Notes: a model not told the origin generated them from the letters alone. Positions 46,925-57,942 are shown, counted from the first letter of the stretch. The stretch is 64,000 nucleotides of DNA from an uncultured Flavobacteriales bacterium (GCA_913055685.1 CAJXKC010000003.1:62001-126000); one strand, 5' to 3'. A program made the numbers and translations.

Positions 46925-47986
46925 ATGGCACGCTTTTTCAAAAAACGAATCGAGAACAAAGGTTTAGCTCCCGGTTCCCTGATCTTCATCGGTCAAAAAA
47001 AATTAGAGCAGGTAAGTCTTTCCTTACATCATTATGATGAGGATGACTATGCCCAACAATCGATTGCCAAAGTCGAAGATATTCCCTTGGAGACCGGCGG
47101 CAAAAACCGCTGGTTAAACGTAGTGGGTATTCATGATGCAGATATCATGGATACCATTCAAAGGCGCTTTATCCTACATCCATTGGCGATGGAAGATGTG
47201 ATGAATACCGGACAAAGAGCCAAGTTTGAAGAATACGAGGATCACCTATTCATCACTTTAAAGATGCTGCAGTTTAATGAAAAAACGCTGCAGGTTCAAT
47301 CCGAACAATTAAGCCTTTTATTTGGGAAAGACTATTTAATAAGCTTCCAAGAGCAAGAGGGTGATGTCTTCGATGCCGTGCGGCAACGATTAGCTGAAGG
47401 CAAAGGTAGGATCCGTCGCAGCGGTCCCGATTATTTGGCTTATGCCCTCCTTGATTCGGTGGTCGACTCCTACATTTATCTCATCGAGCATTTAGGCGAA
47501 AAAGTGGATGATCTCGAACTAAAAGTTTTGGATGACCCCGATAATGATATTGTAAGTCAGATCAATAATTACAAGCGGGAGCTTCACTTTATCATGAAAG
47601 TGGTAAAGCCCGTAAAAGAATTAATAGGTAATATCGTGCGGAGTCCCGAGGCCTTAATCGATAAAAGCTCGAAGCCCTATTTTAAGGATTTGGAAGGCCT
47701 GGTAGTGCATGCTTTGGAGTCGGTCGACACTTATCGAAATTTGTTGAGTGACTACCTTAATTTATACCACTCCACTTTAAGTACCCGCATGAATGACATC
47801 ATGAAAGTACTCACCATTTTTTCCGCGATTTTTATTCCGCTCTCCTTTTTCGCCGGAGTATATGGAACCAATTTTGAATACTTCCCCGAACTGCAGTATC
47901 GTTACAGTTACTTCATTTTTTGGGGAATAATTGTAGTAATCGCGGGCTTAATGCTTTGGTATTTCCGTCGAAAACGCTGGCTTTAA
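46925..47986 (+). CDS. corA: CorA-family magnesium/cobalt transporter
   Basis: 353 residues. Cytoplasmic alpha/beta domain with WLNVVGIHD, the long stalk helix, then two C-terminal membrane helices. The pore signature is YGTNF (residues 313-317), where most CorA have YGMNF: the Met is replaced by Thr. The family periplasmic loop EYFPEL follows. It pumps divalent metal into the cell as a pentamer. Confidence 0.9.
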   Translation: MARFFKKRIENKGLAPGSLIFIGQKKLEQVSLSLHHYDEDDYAQQSIAKVEDIPLETGGKNRWLNVVGIHDADIMDTIQRRFILHPLAMEDVMNTGQRAKFEEYEDHLFITLKMLQFNEKTLQVQSEQLSLLFGKDYLISFQEQEGDVFDAVRQRLAEGKGRIRRSGPDYLAYALLDSVVDSYIYLIEHLGEKVDDLELKVLDDPDNDIVSQINNYKRELHFIMKVVKPVKELIGNIVRSPEALIDKSSKPYFKDLEGLVVHALESVDTYRNLLSDYLNLYHSTLSTRMNDIMKVLTIFSAIFIPLSFFAGVYGTNFEYFPELQYRYSYFIFWGIIVVIAGLMLWYFRRKRWL

Positions 47987-48336
47987 GGAGCGAAGCCCTC
48001 AGCTTGCCAAGTTTGGAATAAAGCAATTTCTTCGGCCGTCCAGCCGGCTTTCTTTTGCTTGTAAGGCATATAATCGGCTTTGGAGGGATCCAATTGCACA
48101 CGGTATAAAATACCTCTGATATGACGACGTACCTTATCGTAATCATTCAACATATCTGCCTTTCCTTTATCGGGAAAATGGCAAGGGGCGCAATTTTTTT
48201 CCATCAAAGGCGCTAAATCGCGAGCATAGGAAACCGTCGCATCAGCCGCAGCTTCGCTAGCCGCTCCTTTGAACATGGCGCATTGGCTCACTAAAAAAGT
48301 GGCCAGACTTAGTACTAACAACTTCTTGATCTTCAT
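47983..48336 (-). CDS. small cytochrome c-type lipoprotein
   Basis: 117 residues from ATG 48336. Lipoprotein signal with lipobox LVSQC (Cys19), then a single haem site CAPCH (C49, C52, H53). Closing region WTAEEIALFQTWQAEGF is like the haem-binding domain of Bacteroidota monohaem proteins. It is probably an outer- or inner-leaflet electron carrier. It overlaps the corA end by 4 bases in convergent orientation. Confidence 0.8.
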   Translation of the reverse strand: MKIKKLLVLSLATFLVSQCAMFKGAASEAAADATVSYARDLAPLMEKNCAPCHFPDKGKADMLNDYDKVRRHIRGILYRVQLDPSKADYMPYKQKKAGWTAEEIALFQTWQAEGFAP

Positions 48337-48463
48337 GGTTAAAATTTGGATTTGCACTAAGGTAACTTTTCTGCCTTAATCTCTTCCGTTTTTCATAGCT
48401 AAAGTCGATTGGGCATCGGCAAAAGCTGAATTAAAAAGGTGACCTTTGCCGCGAATTTCAAGG

Positions 48464-49324
48464 ATGAAGAAAGCGGTAATTTATATGCTCATTTCGGTTT
48501 TAGGTTTTGCCCTGATGAACCTTACCGTAAAATATTTACATCGATTACCGGCTACCGAATTGGTTCTGTTTCGCTCTATAGTTTCCTTAGTGCTCAGCTT
48601 TTACTTTCTAGCTCGGCGCAAAGTTTCGCCTTGGGGTGTGCAAAAGAAATACCTCATCGCCAGGGGCGTTTTTGGAGTTGCAGCCCTTTCTATGTTCTTC
48701 TATACATTGCAAGAATTGCCTTTGGGATCAGCAATAACCATTCAGTACCTCTCCCCTATTTTTACCGCCTTGTTTGGCATCTTTATTTTAAAGGAAAAGG
48801 TTCAATGGTGGCAGTGGTTGTTCTTTGCCATTAGTTTTGGCGGCATCGCCTTAATTAAAGGTTTTGATGCCAGTATATCTCCCCTGCTTTTCTTTATGGG
48901 ATTGGGTTCCGCTATTTGTGCTGGCCTTGCTTACAACTTCATTCGCAAGGTTAAAAATACCGACCATCCATTGGTAGTAGTGCTTTACTTCCCTTTAATC
49001 GCCACCCCGGTGATGGCAGTCATTTCGATCTTTAACTGGGTGCAGCCCATGGGTTGGGAATGGCTACTTTTATTGCTGATGGGGGTGCTTACCCAAATTG
49101 CTCAAATAAATATGACCAAGGCTTTACAGCTGGTAGAGGTGAATGAAATCACAGGCCTAAAGTATCTGGGGGTAATTTTTGCCCTTGGCTTCGATTACTT
49201 CCTCTTCGATCACCGTTATACCTACCTGGTGCTCATCGGCATGTTTATGGTAGTTGGCGGCGTAGTCCTCAATCTTATTTTTAAGGCCTATTTAAAGCGC
49301 CGCAGGAGACAAAGCCTGCATTAA
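48464..49324 (+). CDS. EamA/DMT-family transporter
   Basis: 286 residues from ATG 48464 (MKKAVIYMLISVLGFALMNLTVKYL). Two EamA repeats with about ten helices, including the PATELVLFRSIVSL and SAITIQYLSPIFTALFG segments. This drug/metabolite transporter subfamily resembles S-adenosylmethionine or riboflavin/nucleotide carriers; the substrate is undetermined. Its 3' end overlaps the TrmH gene by 33 bases on the other strand. Confidence 0.9.
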   Translation: MKKAVIYMLISVLGFALMNLTVKYLHRLPATELVLFRSIVSLVLSFYFLARRKVSPWGVQKKYLIARGVFGVAALSMFFYTLQELPLGSAITIQYLSPIFTALFGIFILKEKVQWWQWLFFAISFGGIALIKGFDASISPLLFFMGLGSAICAGLAYNFIRKVKNTDHPLVVVLYFPLIATPVMAVISIFNWVQPMGWEWLLLLLMGVLTQIAQINMTKALQLVEVNEITGLKYLGVIFALGFDYFLFDHRYTYLVLIGMFMVVGGVVLNLIFKAYLKRRRRQSLH

Positions 49325-50005
49325 AATTCCGCCTGCTACCGCAACATTTAGGCTGTCAATAGCGCTTGAGGAGCCTTTGGCAATGGTAATTGCTTCTGTT
49401 TTATCCTGCCAGAAATCACTTGGACCATGACTTTCACTCCCCATTACTAAAATTAGCTTTTGGCTACTAAACTCAATTTGCTCAAGGGGGCTACCCTTCA
49501 TGTCGGCACGCAATAACTGGTGACTCTCATTATAATTATCCCAAATTTCTTCTTGCGAGCTATAATGGATTGCTAAACGCGCTAAACTTCCCATGGTACT
49601 CTGGACCGTTTTGGGATTATAGACATCAGCGGTTCCTTTGGTGCATATTATCTGGTCGAAACCAAACCAATCGGCGGTTCTAATTAAAGTACCCAAGTTT
49701 CCGGGATCGTTAATTTGATCCAAAACCAGAATGCGATCATCCTTGGCGGTGGACAAGTGTGGAAAGTCGAATATCCCCATCACCTGATTAAAAGTAGAGA
49801 AGCTGCTAAGTTTAGCCAGTTCCCGCTCATCCACCAATTCTGCCCCTGGGAAATCTTCGCTGGCCCAAAGAAATAGAGGCTTTAAACCTTCATCAATAAA
49901 ATCTTGCACTACCTTAGGACCTTCTGCTAAAAACTTTTGTTCCTGCCAACGATGTTTGCGTTGTTGCAGCTTTCGAACTAACTTTTGTGCGGATGCGCTG
50001 AGCAT
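49292..50005 (-). CDS. TrmH/SpoU-family RNA 2'-O-methyltransferase
   Basis: 237 residues. An N-terminal L30e-like substrate-binding domain (LVRKLQQRKHRWQEQKFLAEGPKVVQDF) precedes the SPOUT knot with DQINDPGNLGTLIRTADWFG (motif 1), LVMGSESHG (motif 2) and SSSAIDSLNVAVAGGILM (motif 3). It methylates ribose in rRNA or tRNA; the target is not fixed by sequence. It is divergent from tamL, whose promoter starts within this coding sequence. Confidence 0.92.
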   Translation of the reverse strand: MLSASAQKLVRKLQQRKHRWQEQKFLAEGPKVVQDFIDEGLKPLFLWASEDFPGAELVDERELAKLSSFSTFNQVMGIFDFPHLSTAKDDRILVLDQINDPGNLGTLIRTADWFGFDQIICTKGTADVYNPKTVQSTMGSLARLAIHYSSQEEIWDNYNESHQLLRADMKGSPLEQIEFSSQKLILVMGSESHGPSDFWQDKTEAITIAKGSSSAIDSLNVAVAGGILMQALSPAAL

Positions 50006-50017
50006 AGTTTACTTTTG
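49983..50017 (+). promoter_or_regulatory. tamL promoter
   Basis: TTTTG (49983-49987), 22 bases, TACTTTTG (50010-50017), 15 bases before the ATG at 50033. The -33 part lies in the 5' end of the divergent trmH-type gene. Confidence 0.55.
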
Positions 50018-50032
50018 CAAAAAATTGGATTA

Positions 50033-52333
50033 ATGGCGAAACGCCTTTTACTTTTCCTCTTTCTCCTTTATGGGCTTGGAGCTTGTAAATATAGCCGATA
50101 TGTCCCTGATGGGGACTACCTGCTTTGGGAAAACAAACTGGACTTGGTAGACGGTGGCCGAGCTTCGGCCCTAGCCGAGGGAGTAATTCGTCAAAAACCC
50201 AATGACAATCTTATTTTTAATAATGTACGGCCCGGCCTCGGTTTATACTCCTGGGGAAATGGTGAAGAGGGAAGTTTTTGGTCGAGATTAGGCACGAAGC
50301 CGGTTATCTTTGATATCAATAGCCAAAAGACCTCAAGAACTAACTTAAGGAGCTTCTACTTTAACCGCGGTTATTTCCAGGCAGAAGTTATAAGCAAGGT
50401 TAAATACAACGAAAAGCGTAAAAGAGCGACGGTAACTTATGATGTTAAAAGAGGTCCGCGCTACCGCATTTCAAAAATTGAATACGACATCAATGAGAGC
50501 CTGCAAGAAATTGATCTTAAGAAGGCCAAAAACTCCCTTATAAAAATTGGGCAGTACTACGATCTCAGTCGCTTAGATGCCGAAAGACTGCGCATTCGTG
50601 ACATCTATCGCAATAATGGCTATTACAACTTTTCAGAAAGTTACATCAGCTATGATGCCGACACCAATAACAGCAATGGCGAACACTTGGTGGCTCTTAA
50701 ATTAAGTATCAAAGGAATTCCAAAGCGCGTAGGTGATAGCATCATTTATAAAAACCCAACTCAATATCGGATGCGCAATATCCACATCGTACCCGATTAC
50801 AATTTTCAATTTGGCTCTAAAGCAAAGGACACCCTACTACATCGCAATTACTATATCGCTTACGATGACTTAGCCTATAAACCGCGCTACCTAACCGATG
50901 CCATTCACCTTTACCCCGGAAGTTTATACCGGCAAAGACTGGTCGATGAAAGTTACCAGCATTTGGCCAGTTACAATGCTTTTAATGTTAATGAAATCAT
51001 TTTTAAACCGGTGGAGACTAGTGAAGGTACTTTCCTGGATGCCGAGGTTAGATTAGTACCTAGAGATAAACGAACTTATTTAAGTGAAGTAGAGGTAACC
51101 AATACCTCGGGGAATTATGGAATCAGGGGCTCCATTGGTATCATAAATCGAAATTTATTTGGCGGTGGCGAAGCCTTAAGTTTTAATATCACCAGTGGCC
51201 TAGAATACCAACCTACGGTAGCTAACAATGAAAATCTTTCAAGAACCTTTGAGCTAGGTGCAGAACTGAGAGTCGATATTCCGCGCTTCCTCCTTCCTTT
51301 TAATACCGAAGGCCTCTTACCAAAGCGGATGTTGCCACGCTCTAGTCTATCCATTTACGCTAGCCGGATTGCACGTATCGAATTCGACCGAGAAACCTTT
51401 GGTGGACGCCTTAGCTATCAATGGAATGAGAGCACCAAGAAAAATCACAAAGTAGATTTACTAAGCATTAGTTTCTCGAATTTATTTTCAATTGATACCA
51501 ATTTTATCAATCAGCTGGACCCCATTCAAAGCTTAGCTTTTAATTCCGAATTTATATCGAGTACTTCCTACAGTTTCACCTACTCGGGGCAGGAATCTGT
51601 GAGTCAGCGTAGCTACCACTTTTTTAACTCCAATGTAGAAATTGGGGGTAGCCTGCAATCTTTACTCACCCGCAGTGTAGGCGAAGTAAATGAAAATCAA
51701 GTAAGCCGCTTATTTGGCGTGCCAATCTACCAGTTTGGTCGGCTGGAAATGGATTACCGCTATTACTTTCACCCAAGCCCCGAACAATTGTACATTTTCC
51801 GCTTATCGGGCGGAATGATTAGACCATTTGGTTTAAGCGCAATTTCGATAGGAGATCAGGTATTACGCCTTCCCCCTTTTAGTCGTTTCTTCTTTTTGGG
51901 AGGTACTAATGATCTTAGGGCTTGGCCAGCCTACCGGGCGGGTGGTGGTACCGCACAAGTATCTAATTACAGCGGTGCTAACAATTCCAGTTTTGCCATT
52001 GGCACCTTGAAATTACTGACCAATCTCGAATACCGTTTCCCTATTTACAGCAGTTTAAAAGGAGCCCTATTTGTTGATGCGGGAAATATCTGGCTTACTG
52101 GAGGCCTGGAAACTGAGGAATCCCGATTCGAATTTCAAAACTTAGGACGCGATTTATATATCGGCAGTGGTCTTGGACTGCGCTTGGACCTGGATTTCTT
52201 TGTAATTCGACTTGACACTGGATTACGCCTAAGAGACCCGGGTTACCTCGCTAGTGGAGACGAATGGGTGATCCTGAGCAAGCCTGTTTTCCCCAACTTA
52301 ACTTATAATGTAGCTTTAGGCTATCCTTTCTAA
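50033..52333 (+). CDS. tamL: TamL-type lipidated BamA/TamA-family outer-membrane protein
   Basis: 766 residues from ATG 50033. The N-terminus is a lipoprotein signal (LLYGLGAC, Cys18) followed by [13 protein letters not shown], the mark of Bacteroidota TamL proteins. POTRA-like repeats cover about residues 30-340, and a 16-strand barrel with [19 protein letters not shown] (the RGF-like motif), ending NVALGYPF, the remainder. It inserts or supports outer-membrane proteins. In other species tamB follows tamL; here the next gene is fructose-bisphosphate aldolase. Confidence 0.9.
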   Translation: MAKRLLLFLFLLYGLGACKYSRYVPDGDYLLWENKLDLVDGGRASALAEGVIRQKPNDNLIFNNVRPGLGLYSWGNGEEGSFWSRLGTKPVIFDINSQKTSRTNLRSFYFNRGYFQAEVISKVKYNEKRKRATVTYDVKRGPRYRISKIEYDINESLQEIDLKKAKNSLIKIGQYYDLSRLDAERLRIRDIYRNNGYYNFSESYISYDADTNNSNGEHLVALKLSIKGIPKRVGDSIIYKNPTQYRMRNIHIVPDYNFQFGSKAKDTLLHRNYYIAYDDLAYKPRYLTDAIHLYPGSLYRQRLVDESYQHLASYNAFNVNEIIFKPVETSEGTFLDAEVRLVPRDKRTYLSEVEVTNTSGNYGIRGSIGIINRNLFGGGEALSFNITSGLEYQPTVANNENLSRTFELGAELRVDIPRFLLPFNTEGLLPKRMLPRSSLSIYASRIARIEFDRETFGGRLSYQWNESTKKNHKVDLLSISFSNLFSIDTNFINQLDPIQSLAFNSEFISSTSYSFTYSGQESVSQRSYHFFNSNVEIGGSLQSLLTRSVGEVNENQVSRLFGVPIYQFGRLEMDYRYYFHPSPEQLYIFRLSGGMIRPFGLSAISIGDQVLRLPPFSRFFFLGGTNDLRAWPAYRAGGGTAQVSNYSGANNSSFAIGTLKLLTNLEYRFPIYSSLKGALFVDAGNIWLTGGLETEESRFEFQNLGRDLYIGSGLGLRLDLDFFVIRLDTGLRLRDPGYLASGDEWVILSKPVFPNLTYNVALGYPF

Positions 52334-52353
52334 GGCTGCGTAGGAAAAAAATC

Positions 52354-52361
52354 TATTTTTG
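52354..52361 (+). promoter_or_regulatory. -7 box of fbaB
   Basis: TATTTTTG, 26 bases before the ATG; upstream -33 not evident. Confidence 0.45.
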
Positions 52362-52386
52362 TCCTGTAAAATCTTACACAATTGAT

Positions 52387-53463
52387 ATGACAGTCAACCA
52401 AATCCAAGAATTACTGGGGAATGAAGCTGATTCACTTTTGAATCACGAATGCAAAACCATTGATAAGAGTTTACTCCACTTACCAGGAGGTGATTTCGTA
52501 GACCGTGTTTTCATGGACTCGAATCGAAGCCCTCAGGTTTTGAGAAGTTTACAACAACTATACGGAACTGGTCGTCTTGCTGACACAGGTTACCTTTCTA
52601 TTTTACCGGTAGATCAAGGTATTGAGCACTCAGCTGGAGCCTCATTTGCGAAAAATCCAATTTATTTTGACGGCGAAAACATCGTAAAGCTAGCTATCGA
52701 AGGTGGCTGTAATGCTGTAGCTAGTACCTACGGAGCATTGGCCAGTGTATCGCGCAAATACGCTCATAAAATTCCTTTCGTGGTTAAGATTAACCACAAT
52801 GAATTAATGACGCATCCTAATACTTTTGACCAAATTATGTTTGGTACCATTCGCGATGCTTACAATATGGGAGCAGTAGCCGTTGGTGCTACAATCTACT
52901 TTGGTTCTGAAGAAAGTAACCGTCAGATCGTTGAAGTAGCAGAGGCCTTCGAATATGCCCATGAACTAGGAATGGCCACCATCCTTTGGTGTTACATTCG
53001 TAACTCAGCCTTCAAAAAAGATAAAGATTATCACGTAGCGGCGGACCTTACCGCTCAGGCTAACCACTTAGGAGTAACACTTCAAGCGGATATCATCAAG
53101 CAAAAGCTTCCTGAAAACAACGGAGGTTATAAAGCCCTAAACAGTGGTGATAGCAGCTATGGTAAATTAGACGAGCGCATTTACACCGTACTTACTTCCG
53201 ATAACCCTATCGATTTAACCCGCTACCAAGTAGCTAACTGTTACATGGGAAGAGCCGGACTTATTAATAGCGGCGGCGCTTCTAGTGGCGATGTGCAAGG
53301 CGATTTAGCCGCGGCGGTTAAAACCGCAGTAATTAACAAGCGTGCTGGTGGTCAGGGTCTAATTTCTGGTCGTAAAGCCTTCCAAAAACCAATGAAGGAA
53401 GGAGTAGAATTATTGAATGCTATTCAAGACGTATACTTGAACAAGGATATCACTATCGCCTAA
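52387..53463 (+). CDS. fbaB: class I fructose-bisphosphate aldolase
   Basis: 358 residues of the bacterial/archaeal DhnA type. [29 protein letters not shown] and the Schiff-base region around VVKINHNEL are present. It interconverts fructose 1,6-bisphosphate with DHAP and glyceraldehyde 3-phosphate for glycolysis and gluconeogenesis. It stands alone with its own promoter and a strong terminator. A fba-accD neighbourhood is common in Bacteroidota. Confidence 0.95.
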   Translation: MTVNQIQELLGNEADSLLNHECKTIDKSLLHLPGGDFVDRVFMDSNRSPQVLRSLQQLYGTGRLADTGYLSILPVDQGIEHSAGASFAKNPIYFDGENIVKLAIEGGCNAVASTYGALASVSRKYAHKIPFVVKINHNELMTHPNTFDQIMFGTIRDAYNMGAVAVGATIYFGSEESNRQIVEVAEAFEYAHELGMATILWCYIRNSAFKKDKDYHVAADLTAQANHLGVTLQADIIKQKLPENNGGYKALNSGDSSYGKLDERIYTVLTSDNPIDLTRYQVANCYMGRAGLINSGGASSGDVQGDLAAAVKTAVINKRAGGQGLISGRKAFQKPMKEGVELLNAIQDVYLNKDITIA

Positions 53464-53501
53464 GATTTGTGAATCCCGCATATTTTCAAGATTTTTGATA
53501 G

Positions 53502-53535
53502 AAGTCTGCACTTCGTAACTGGGTGCAGACTTTTT
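53502..53535 (+). terminator. intrinsic terminator after fbaB
   Basis: AAGTCTGCAC pairs with GTGCAGACTT around an 11-base loop, followed by a T-run. Confidence 0.88.
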
Positions 53536-53556
53536 CACTTTAAAAAAAATTCACCT

Positions 53557-54426
53557 ATGGGTTGGTTTGTACGAAACAAAGAAGGTATCACTACCAAAAC
53601 CGAAGACAAGAAAGAAACCCCCGAAGGACTGTGGTATAAGTGCAAGAAATGTAAGGTTATTAGCAGTGTGGAAGACCATGCCGAAAACCTTTGGGTATGC
53701 CATAATTGTGGCTTCCACGAAAGAGTAAATGCCAAAGAATATTTCAGCTTTCTTTTTGACGAAGGAAAATTTACGGAGCTCAATGCAAAAATGACTTCCG
53801 CCGATCCTTTGAAATTCGAAGACAAGAAAAAGTACACCGAACGCTACCAAGCTACGGTTAAGAAAACAGGCCTTAATGATGCGGTAACTACCGGTTATGG
53901 CAAAATGGAAGGGCGCGATGTGGTTATTGCCGCCATGAACTTCAACTTTATTGGAGGTTCTATGGGTTCGGTTGTAGGCGAGAAAATCGCTAAGGCGATT
54001 GATCATGCCTTAAAGTACCACAAGCCATTTATTATGGTTTCTAAATCGGGTGGTGCCCGGATGATGGAAGCGGCCTTTTCCTTAATGCAATTGGCCAAGA
54101 CCAGCGCTAAATTAGCCCAATTGGGTGATGCTGGCATTCCTTATGTATCGGTGCTAACCGACCCTACGACTGGCGGGGTGACCGCCTCTTACGCTATGTT
54201 GGGTGACATTAACATAGGTGAGCCCGGAGCATTAATTGGCTTTGCTGGACCACGGGTTATTAAGGAAACCATTGGTAAAGATTTACCCGAGGGATTCCAA
54301 ACCTCCGAGTTTTTATTGGAGCATGGCTTCCTCGACTTTATTGTTGAACGAAAAGACATGAAAGCAAAAATTGCCGCTTTCCTTAAAATGGTTCACAATG
54401 AAGATAAAAGCAAGGCTAGCAAATAA
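53557..54426 (+). CDS. accD: acetyl-CoA carboxylase carboxyltransferase beta subunit
   Basis: 289 residues. An N-terminal zinc ribbon (WYKCKKCK...[12 protein letters not shown]; four Cys) is followed by the crotonase-fold carboxyltransferase ([35 protein letters not shown]). With AccA it transfers CO2 from biotin to acetyl-CoA to make malonyl-CoA. It ends 72 bases before rpsO, whose promoter lies in between. Confidence 0.97.
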   Translation: MGWFVRNKEGITTKTEDKKETPEGLWYKCKKCKVISSVEDHAENLWVCHNCGFHERVNAKEYFSFLFDEGKFTELNAKMTSADPLKFEDKKKYTERYQATVKKTGLNDAVTTGYGKMEGRDVVIAAMNFNFIGGSMGSVVGEKIAKAIDHALKYHKPFIMVSKSGGARMMEAAFSLMQLAKTSAKLAQLGDAGIPYVSVLTDPTTGGVTASYAMLGDINIGEPGALIGFAGPRVIKETIGKDLPEGFQTSEFLLEHGFLDFIVERKDMKAKIAAFLKMVHNEDKSKASK

Positions 54427-54440
54427 TTAGAAATAATTAG

Positions 54441-54448
54441 TACTTTTG
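54441..54448 (+). promoter_or_regulatory. -7 box of rpsO
   Basis: TACTTTTG, giving a leader of about 45 bases to the rpsO ATG, a place where S15 autoregulates in other bacteria. Confidence 0.5.
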
Positions 54449-54498
54449 CAAGCCAAAATAATTTATTCATACATAACATCGATCTAAAGGATTTTGAA

Positions 54499-54768
54499 AT
54501 GTATTTAAGCACAGAGAAGAAACAAGAGATTTTCAAAAAACACGGAAAATCTGAAACTGACACCGGTTCACCAGAAGGGCAAGTTGCTCTTTTCACTTAT
54601 CGCATCAACCACTTAACAGAGCACTTGAAGCAGAATCGTAAAGATTTCGCCACTGAGAAAGCTTTGGTGGACTTAGTAGGAAAGCGTCGTCGTATTCTAG
54701 CCTACCTTAAGAAGAAAGACATCGAAAGATATCGTGCGATTATCGCCGAACTAGGTATTAGAAAGTAA
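54499..54768 (+). CDS. rpsO: 30S ribosomal protein S15
   Basis: 89 residues (KHGKSETDTGSPEGQVALFTYRINHLTEHLKQNRKDF... KRRRILAYLKKKDIERYRAII). All family landmarks are present, including the DTGSPEGQ loop that binds 16S rRNA. It is upstream of pnp across a perfect hairpin, the order found in many bacteria. Confidence 0.98.
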   Translation: MYLSTEKKQEIFKKHGKSETDTGSPEGQVALFTYRINHLTEHLKQNRKDFATEKALVDLVGKRRRILAYLKKKDIERYRAIIAELGIRK

Positions 54769-54777
54769 TTTCTCCCC

Positions 54778-54807
54778 AAAGAAGGCAATTTTCGAATTGC
54801 CTTCTTT
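54778..54807 (+). terminator. rpsO-pnp hairpin (terminator or RNase III site)
   Basis: AAAGAAGGCAATT and AATTGCCTTCTTT pair perfectly over 13 bases around a TTCG tetraloop. The following T-run is short and interrupted (CGTCTTTG), so partial readthrough into pnp is likely. Confidence 0.78.
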
Positions 54808-54841
54808 CGTCTTTGTACACATTTACACAGATATATATTAG

Positions 54842-56965
54842 ATGATTCCAAAAGCAATTACCCAGGAAATTCGCCTGGAAGATGGAAGAACTATTACCCT
54901 GGAAACAGGCAAGTTGGCTAAGCAAGCCGATGGTTCAGTAGTAGTTCGCATGGGTGACACTATGTTACTCGCAACCGTAGTTTCTAGCAAAGAAGCTAAA
55001 GAAGGAGTAGACTTCCTTCCCTTAACCGTTGATTATCGCGAAAAATTCTCTTCTGCCGGTCGTATGCCCGGAGGTTTCTTAAAAAGAGAAGCACGTCCTT
55101 CTGACGAAGAAATTTTAGTGATGCGTTTAGTAGACCGCGTATTGCGTCCACTATTCCCTAAAGATTACCATGCCGAAGTACAGGTAATGATTTCCCTTAA
55201 CTCATGGGATCCAGATGTTAAGCCAGATGCCTTAGCCGGTTTAGCCGCTTCGGCTGCAATTGCTATATCTGACCTTCCTTTCAACGGACCAATGTCTGAG
55301 GTGAGAGTAGGTCGTATCAATGGTCAATTTGTAATTAACCCTAGCCCTAGCCAATTAGAAGAGTCGGATATCGACATGATGGTTGGTGCCACTGCCGATA
55401 GCGTAGTAATGGTAGAGGGTGAAATGGATGAGATTTCTGAGCAAGAAATGCTGGAGGCGATTAAGGCCGCTCACGAAGCGATCAAAGATCAAATCAAAGC
55501 CCAGCTTGCCCTTGCTGCTGAGATCGAAAAAGCCCAGGTAAAAAGAGAGTACAGCCACGAAACGCATGACGAAGAGTTACGCGATAAAATCATGGCCGAC
55601 CTTTACGATAAAGTTTACGAAGTAGCCAAAAGTGGTCTTAGTAAAGAAGAGCGTTCTGAGCAATTTAAAGCGGTTCGCGACGAATATATGGAAGCCAATT
55701 TCAGTGAAGAAGAACTGGAAGAAAAAGGCGGCCTTATTAAGACTTATTACCACGAAGTAGAATACCACGCCATGCGTAAAATGATCTTAAAAGATCGTCA
55801 GCGCTTGGACGGACGTAAATTAGACGAAGTACGCCCTATCTGGTCGGAAATTGACTATTTACCTTCTACCCACGGTTCAGCGGTATTTACCCGCGGTGAA
55901 ACTCAGTCGCTTACCACCGTAACTTTAGGTAGTAAATTAGACGAAAACAGAATCGATAACGTAACCTTTAGTGGTTCGGAGCGTTTCTACCTACACTATA
56001 ACTTCCCTCCATTCTCTACTGGTGAAGCCCGCCCTATTCGCGGAACCAGCCGTCGTGAAATTGGACACGGAAATTTAGCACAGCGTGCACTTAAGAACAT
56101 GATTCCGGATGACAATTACTACACCATTCGCGTAGTATCTGACATCTTAGAATCGAATGGTTCTTCTTCTATGGCCACTGTATGTGCCGGTACCCTAGCC
56201 TTGATGGATGCGGGTATTAAAATGAAGGCCCCGGTTTCTGGAATTGCCATGGGTTTAATTACCGATGAAAGCGGCGACTATGCTATCCTAAGTGATATCC
56301 TTGGTGACGAAGACCACCTAGGGGACATGGACTTTAAAGTTACCGGTACCAAAAAAGGTATTACCGCTTGTCAAATGGACATTAAGATTTCTGGTCTTTC
56401 TTACGAGATCTTGGAAAAAGCCTTAATGCAAGCTAATGCTGGTCGCTTACACATCATGGATGAAATGATGAAGACCATCGATAGCCCACGTACCGAAATG
56501 AAGCCTCATGCTCCAAAACTAGAAATGATGAAGATTCCGAAGGAATTCATCGGAATGGTAATCGGACCAGGAGGAAAGAATATTCAGAAACTACAATTAG
56601 ATACTGAAACCACCATTACCATTGAGGAAGAAGGTGAATTTGGTATCATTGAAATTAGCGGAACCAATGCCGAGGGTATGGCGAAAGCTGCTGCTCGTAT
56701 CAAAGAAATTGCCTTTGTACCAGAGGTAGGTGATGTATTTGATGGCAAAGTGCGTTCCATCCAGCCTTACGGTGCCTTCGTGGAGCTTGCGCCAGGAACC
56801 GACGGTTTATTACACATCTCGGAGATTGCCCACCGTCGCCTTAAAACTGTAGACGAGGAAATCAAAGAAGGTGATATCGTTAAGGTTAAGTTGATCGGAA
56901 AGGATGAAAGAGGAAAGCTTAAACTTTCCCGTAAAGTTTTACTGGAAAAACCAGCTGAAAACTAA
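54842..56965 (+). CDS. pnp: polyribonucleotide nucleotidyltransferase (PNPase)
   Basis: 707 residues: two RNase PH domains ([31 protein letters not shown]; then [22 protein letters not shown]), with the phosphate-binding [18 protein letters not shown]. The KH domain ([11 protein letters not shown], about residue 575) and S1 domain ([23 protein letters not shown]) follow. It degrades RNA 3' to 5' with phosphate. In other bacteria it represses its own leader after RNase III cleavage of the hairpin just upstream. Confidence 0.98.
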   Translation: MIPKAITQEIRLEDGRTITLETGKLAKQADGSVVVRMGDTMLLATVVSSKEAKEGVDFLPLTVDYREKFSSAGRMPGGFLKREARPSDEEILVMRLVDRVLRPLFPKDYHAEVQVMISLNSWDPDVKPDALAGLAASAAIAISDLPFNGPMSEVRVGRINGQFVINPSPSQLEESDIDMMVGATADSVVMVEGEMDEISEQEMLEAIKAAHEAIKDQIKAQLALAAEIEKAQVKREYSHETHDEELRDKIMADLYDKVYEVAKSGLSKEERSEQFKAVRDEYMEANFSEEELEEKGGLIKTYYHEVEYHAMRKMILKDRQRLDGRKLDEVRPIWSEIDYLPSTHGSAVFTRGETQSLTTVTLGSKLDENRIDNVTFSGSERFYLHYNFPPFSTGEARPIRGTSRREIGHGNLAQRALKNMIPDDNYYTIRVVSDILESNGSSSMATVCAGTLALMDAGIKMKAPVSGIAMGLITDESGDYAILSDILGDEDHLGDMDFKVTGTKKGITACQMDIKISGLSYEILEKALMQANAGRLHIMDEMMKTIDSPRTEMKPHAPKLEMMKIPKEFIGMVIGPGGKNIQKLQLDTETTITIEEEGEFGIIEISGTNAEGMAKAAARIKEIAFVPEVGDVFDGKVRSIQPYGAFVELAPGTDGLLHISEIAHRRLKTVDEEIKEGDIVKVKLIGKDERGKLKLSRKVLLEKPAEN

Positions 56966-57015
56966 AAAGTCCTTTTTGTAGTTATTTTTAATACTGCTTT
57001 TAATTTTTTGAGCCG

Positions 57016-57879
57016 ATGAGACAGTTAAAGATCACGAAACAGGTTACCAATCGCGAAACCGCTTCACTTGATAAATACCTACAGGAAATTGGTAAGGTCG
57101 ACCTTATCACTGCCGAGGAAGAAGTGGAGTTGGCGCAGCGTATTAAAGCTGGCGACCAGGTCGCTTTGGAGAAATTAACCAAAGCCAACCTTCGATTTGT
57201 GGTTTCTGTGGCTAAGCAATACCAAAACCAAGGTCTAACCCTTCCGGATTTGATTAATGAAGGAAACCTAGGTCTAATTAAAGCGGCTCAACGTTTTGAT
57301 GAAACCCGTGGTTTTAAATTCATCTCTTATGCGGTATGGTGGATTCGTCAGAGTATTCTTCAGGCATTAGCCGAGCAATCGCGTATTGTTCGTCTTCCGC
57401 TTAACAAGATTGGCTCTATCAATAAGATTAATAAATCTTACGCCCAATTGGAGCAAGAACACGAGCGTGCTCCTTCTCCCGAGGAAATTGCTGATAACCT
57501 CGAAATGGGTGAAAATGATGTAAAGGAAAGCATGCGTAACAGCGGTCGCCACATCTCCATGGATGCGCCATTGGTAGAAGGTGAAGACAGCAACCTTTAC
57601 GACGTATTAAATACGGGTGAGAGCCCAAATCCGGACGACGATTTAATGCAAGATTCTTTGCGTACCGAAATCGAGCGTTCTTTAGCCACCCTCACTCCTC
57701 GCGAAGGAGATGTGGTGCGTCTTTACTTTGGATTAGGGGGTCAACACCCGATGACCTTGGAAGAGATTGGTGAGAAATTTGATTTGACCCGTGAGCGCGT
57801 GCGTCAGATTAAAGAAAAAGCGATTCGCCGCTTAAAACACACTTCTCGAAGCAAGATTTTGAAAACCTATTTAGGTTAA
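57016..57879 (+). CDS. rpoD: primary sigma factor (RpoD/SigA type, short Bacteroidota form)
   Basis: 287 residues, lacking region 1.1 as usual for the phylum. Regions 1.2-2 ([58 protein letters not shown]), region 3 and region 4 helix-turn-helix ([27 protein letters not shown]) are complete. It directs transcription at the TTG/TAnnTTTG promoters seen throughout this window. A terminator with the rpe promoter follows. Confidence 0.96.
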   Translation: MRQLKITKQVTNRETASLDKYLQEIGKVDLITAEEEVELAQRIKAGDQVALEKLTKANLRFVVSVAKQYQNQGLTLPDLINEGNLGLIKAAQRFDETRGFKFISYAVWWIRQSILQALAEQSRIVRLPLNKIGSINKINKSYAQLEQEHERAPSPEEIADNLEMGENDVKESMRNSGRHISMDAPLVEGEDSNLYDVLNTGESPNPDDDLMQDSLRTEIERSLATLTPREGDVVRLYFGLGGQHPMTLEEIGEKFDLTRERVRQIKEKAIRRLKHTSRSKILKTYLG

Positions 57880-57900
57880 TCAAATAGTAAAACAAACAGA

Positions 57901-57937
57901 AACCCCGATCTTGAGAAGCAAGCGTCGGGGTTTTTTT
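57901..57937 (+). terminator. intrinsic terminator after rpoD
   Basis: CCCCGA (57903-57908) pairs with TCGGGG (57925-57930), followed by seven T. Confidence 0.85.
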
Positions 57938-57942
57938 ATTCA

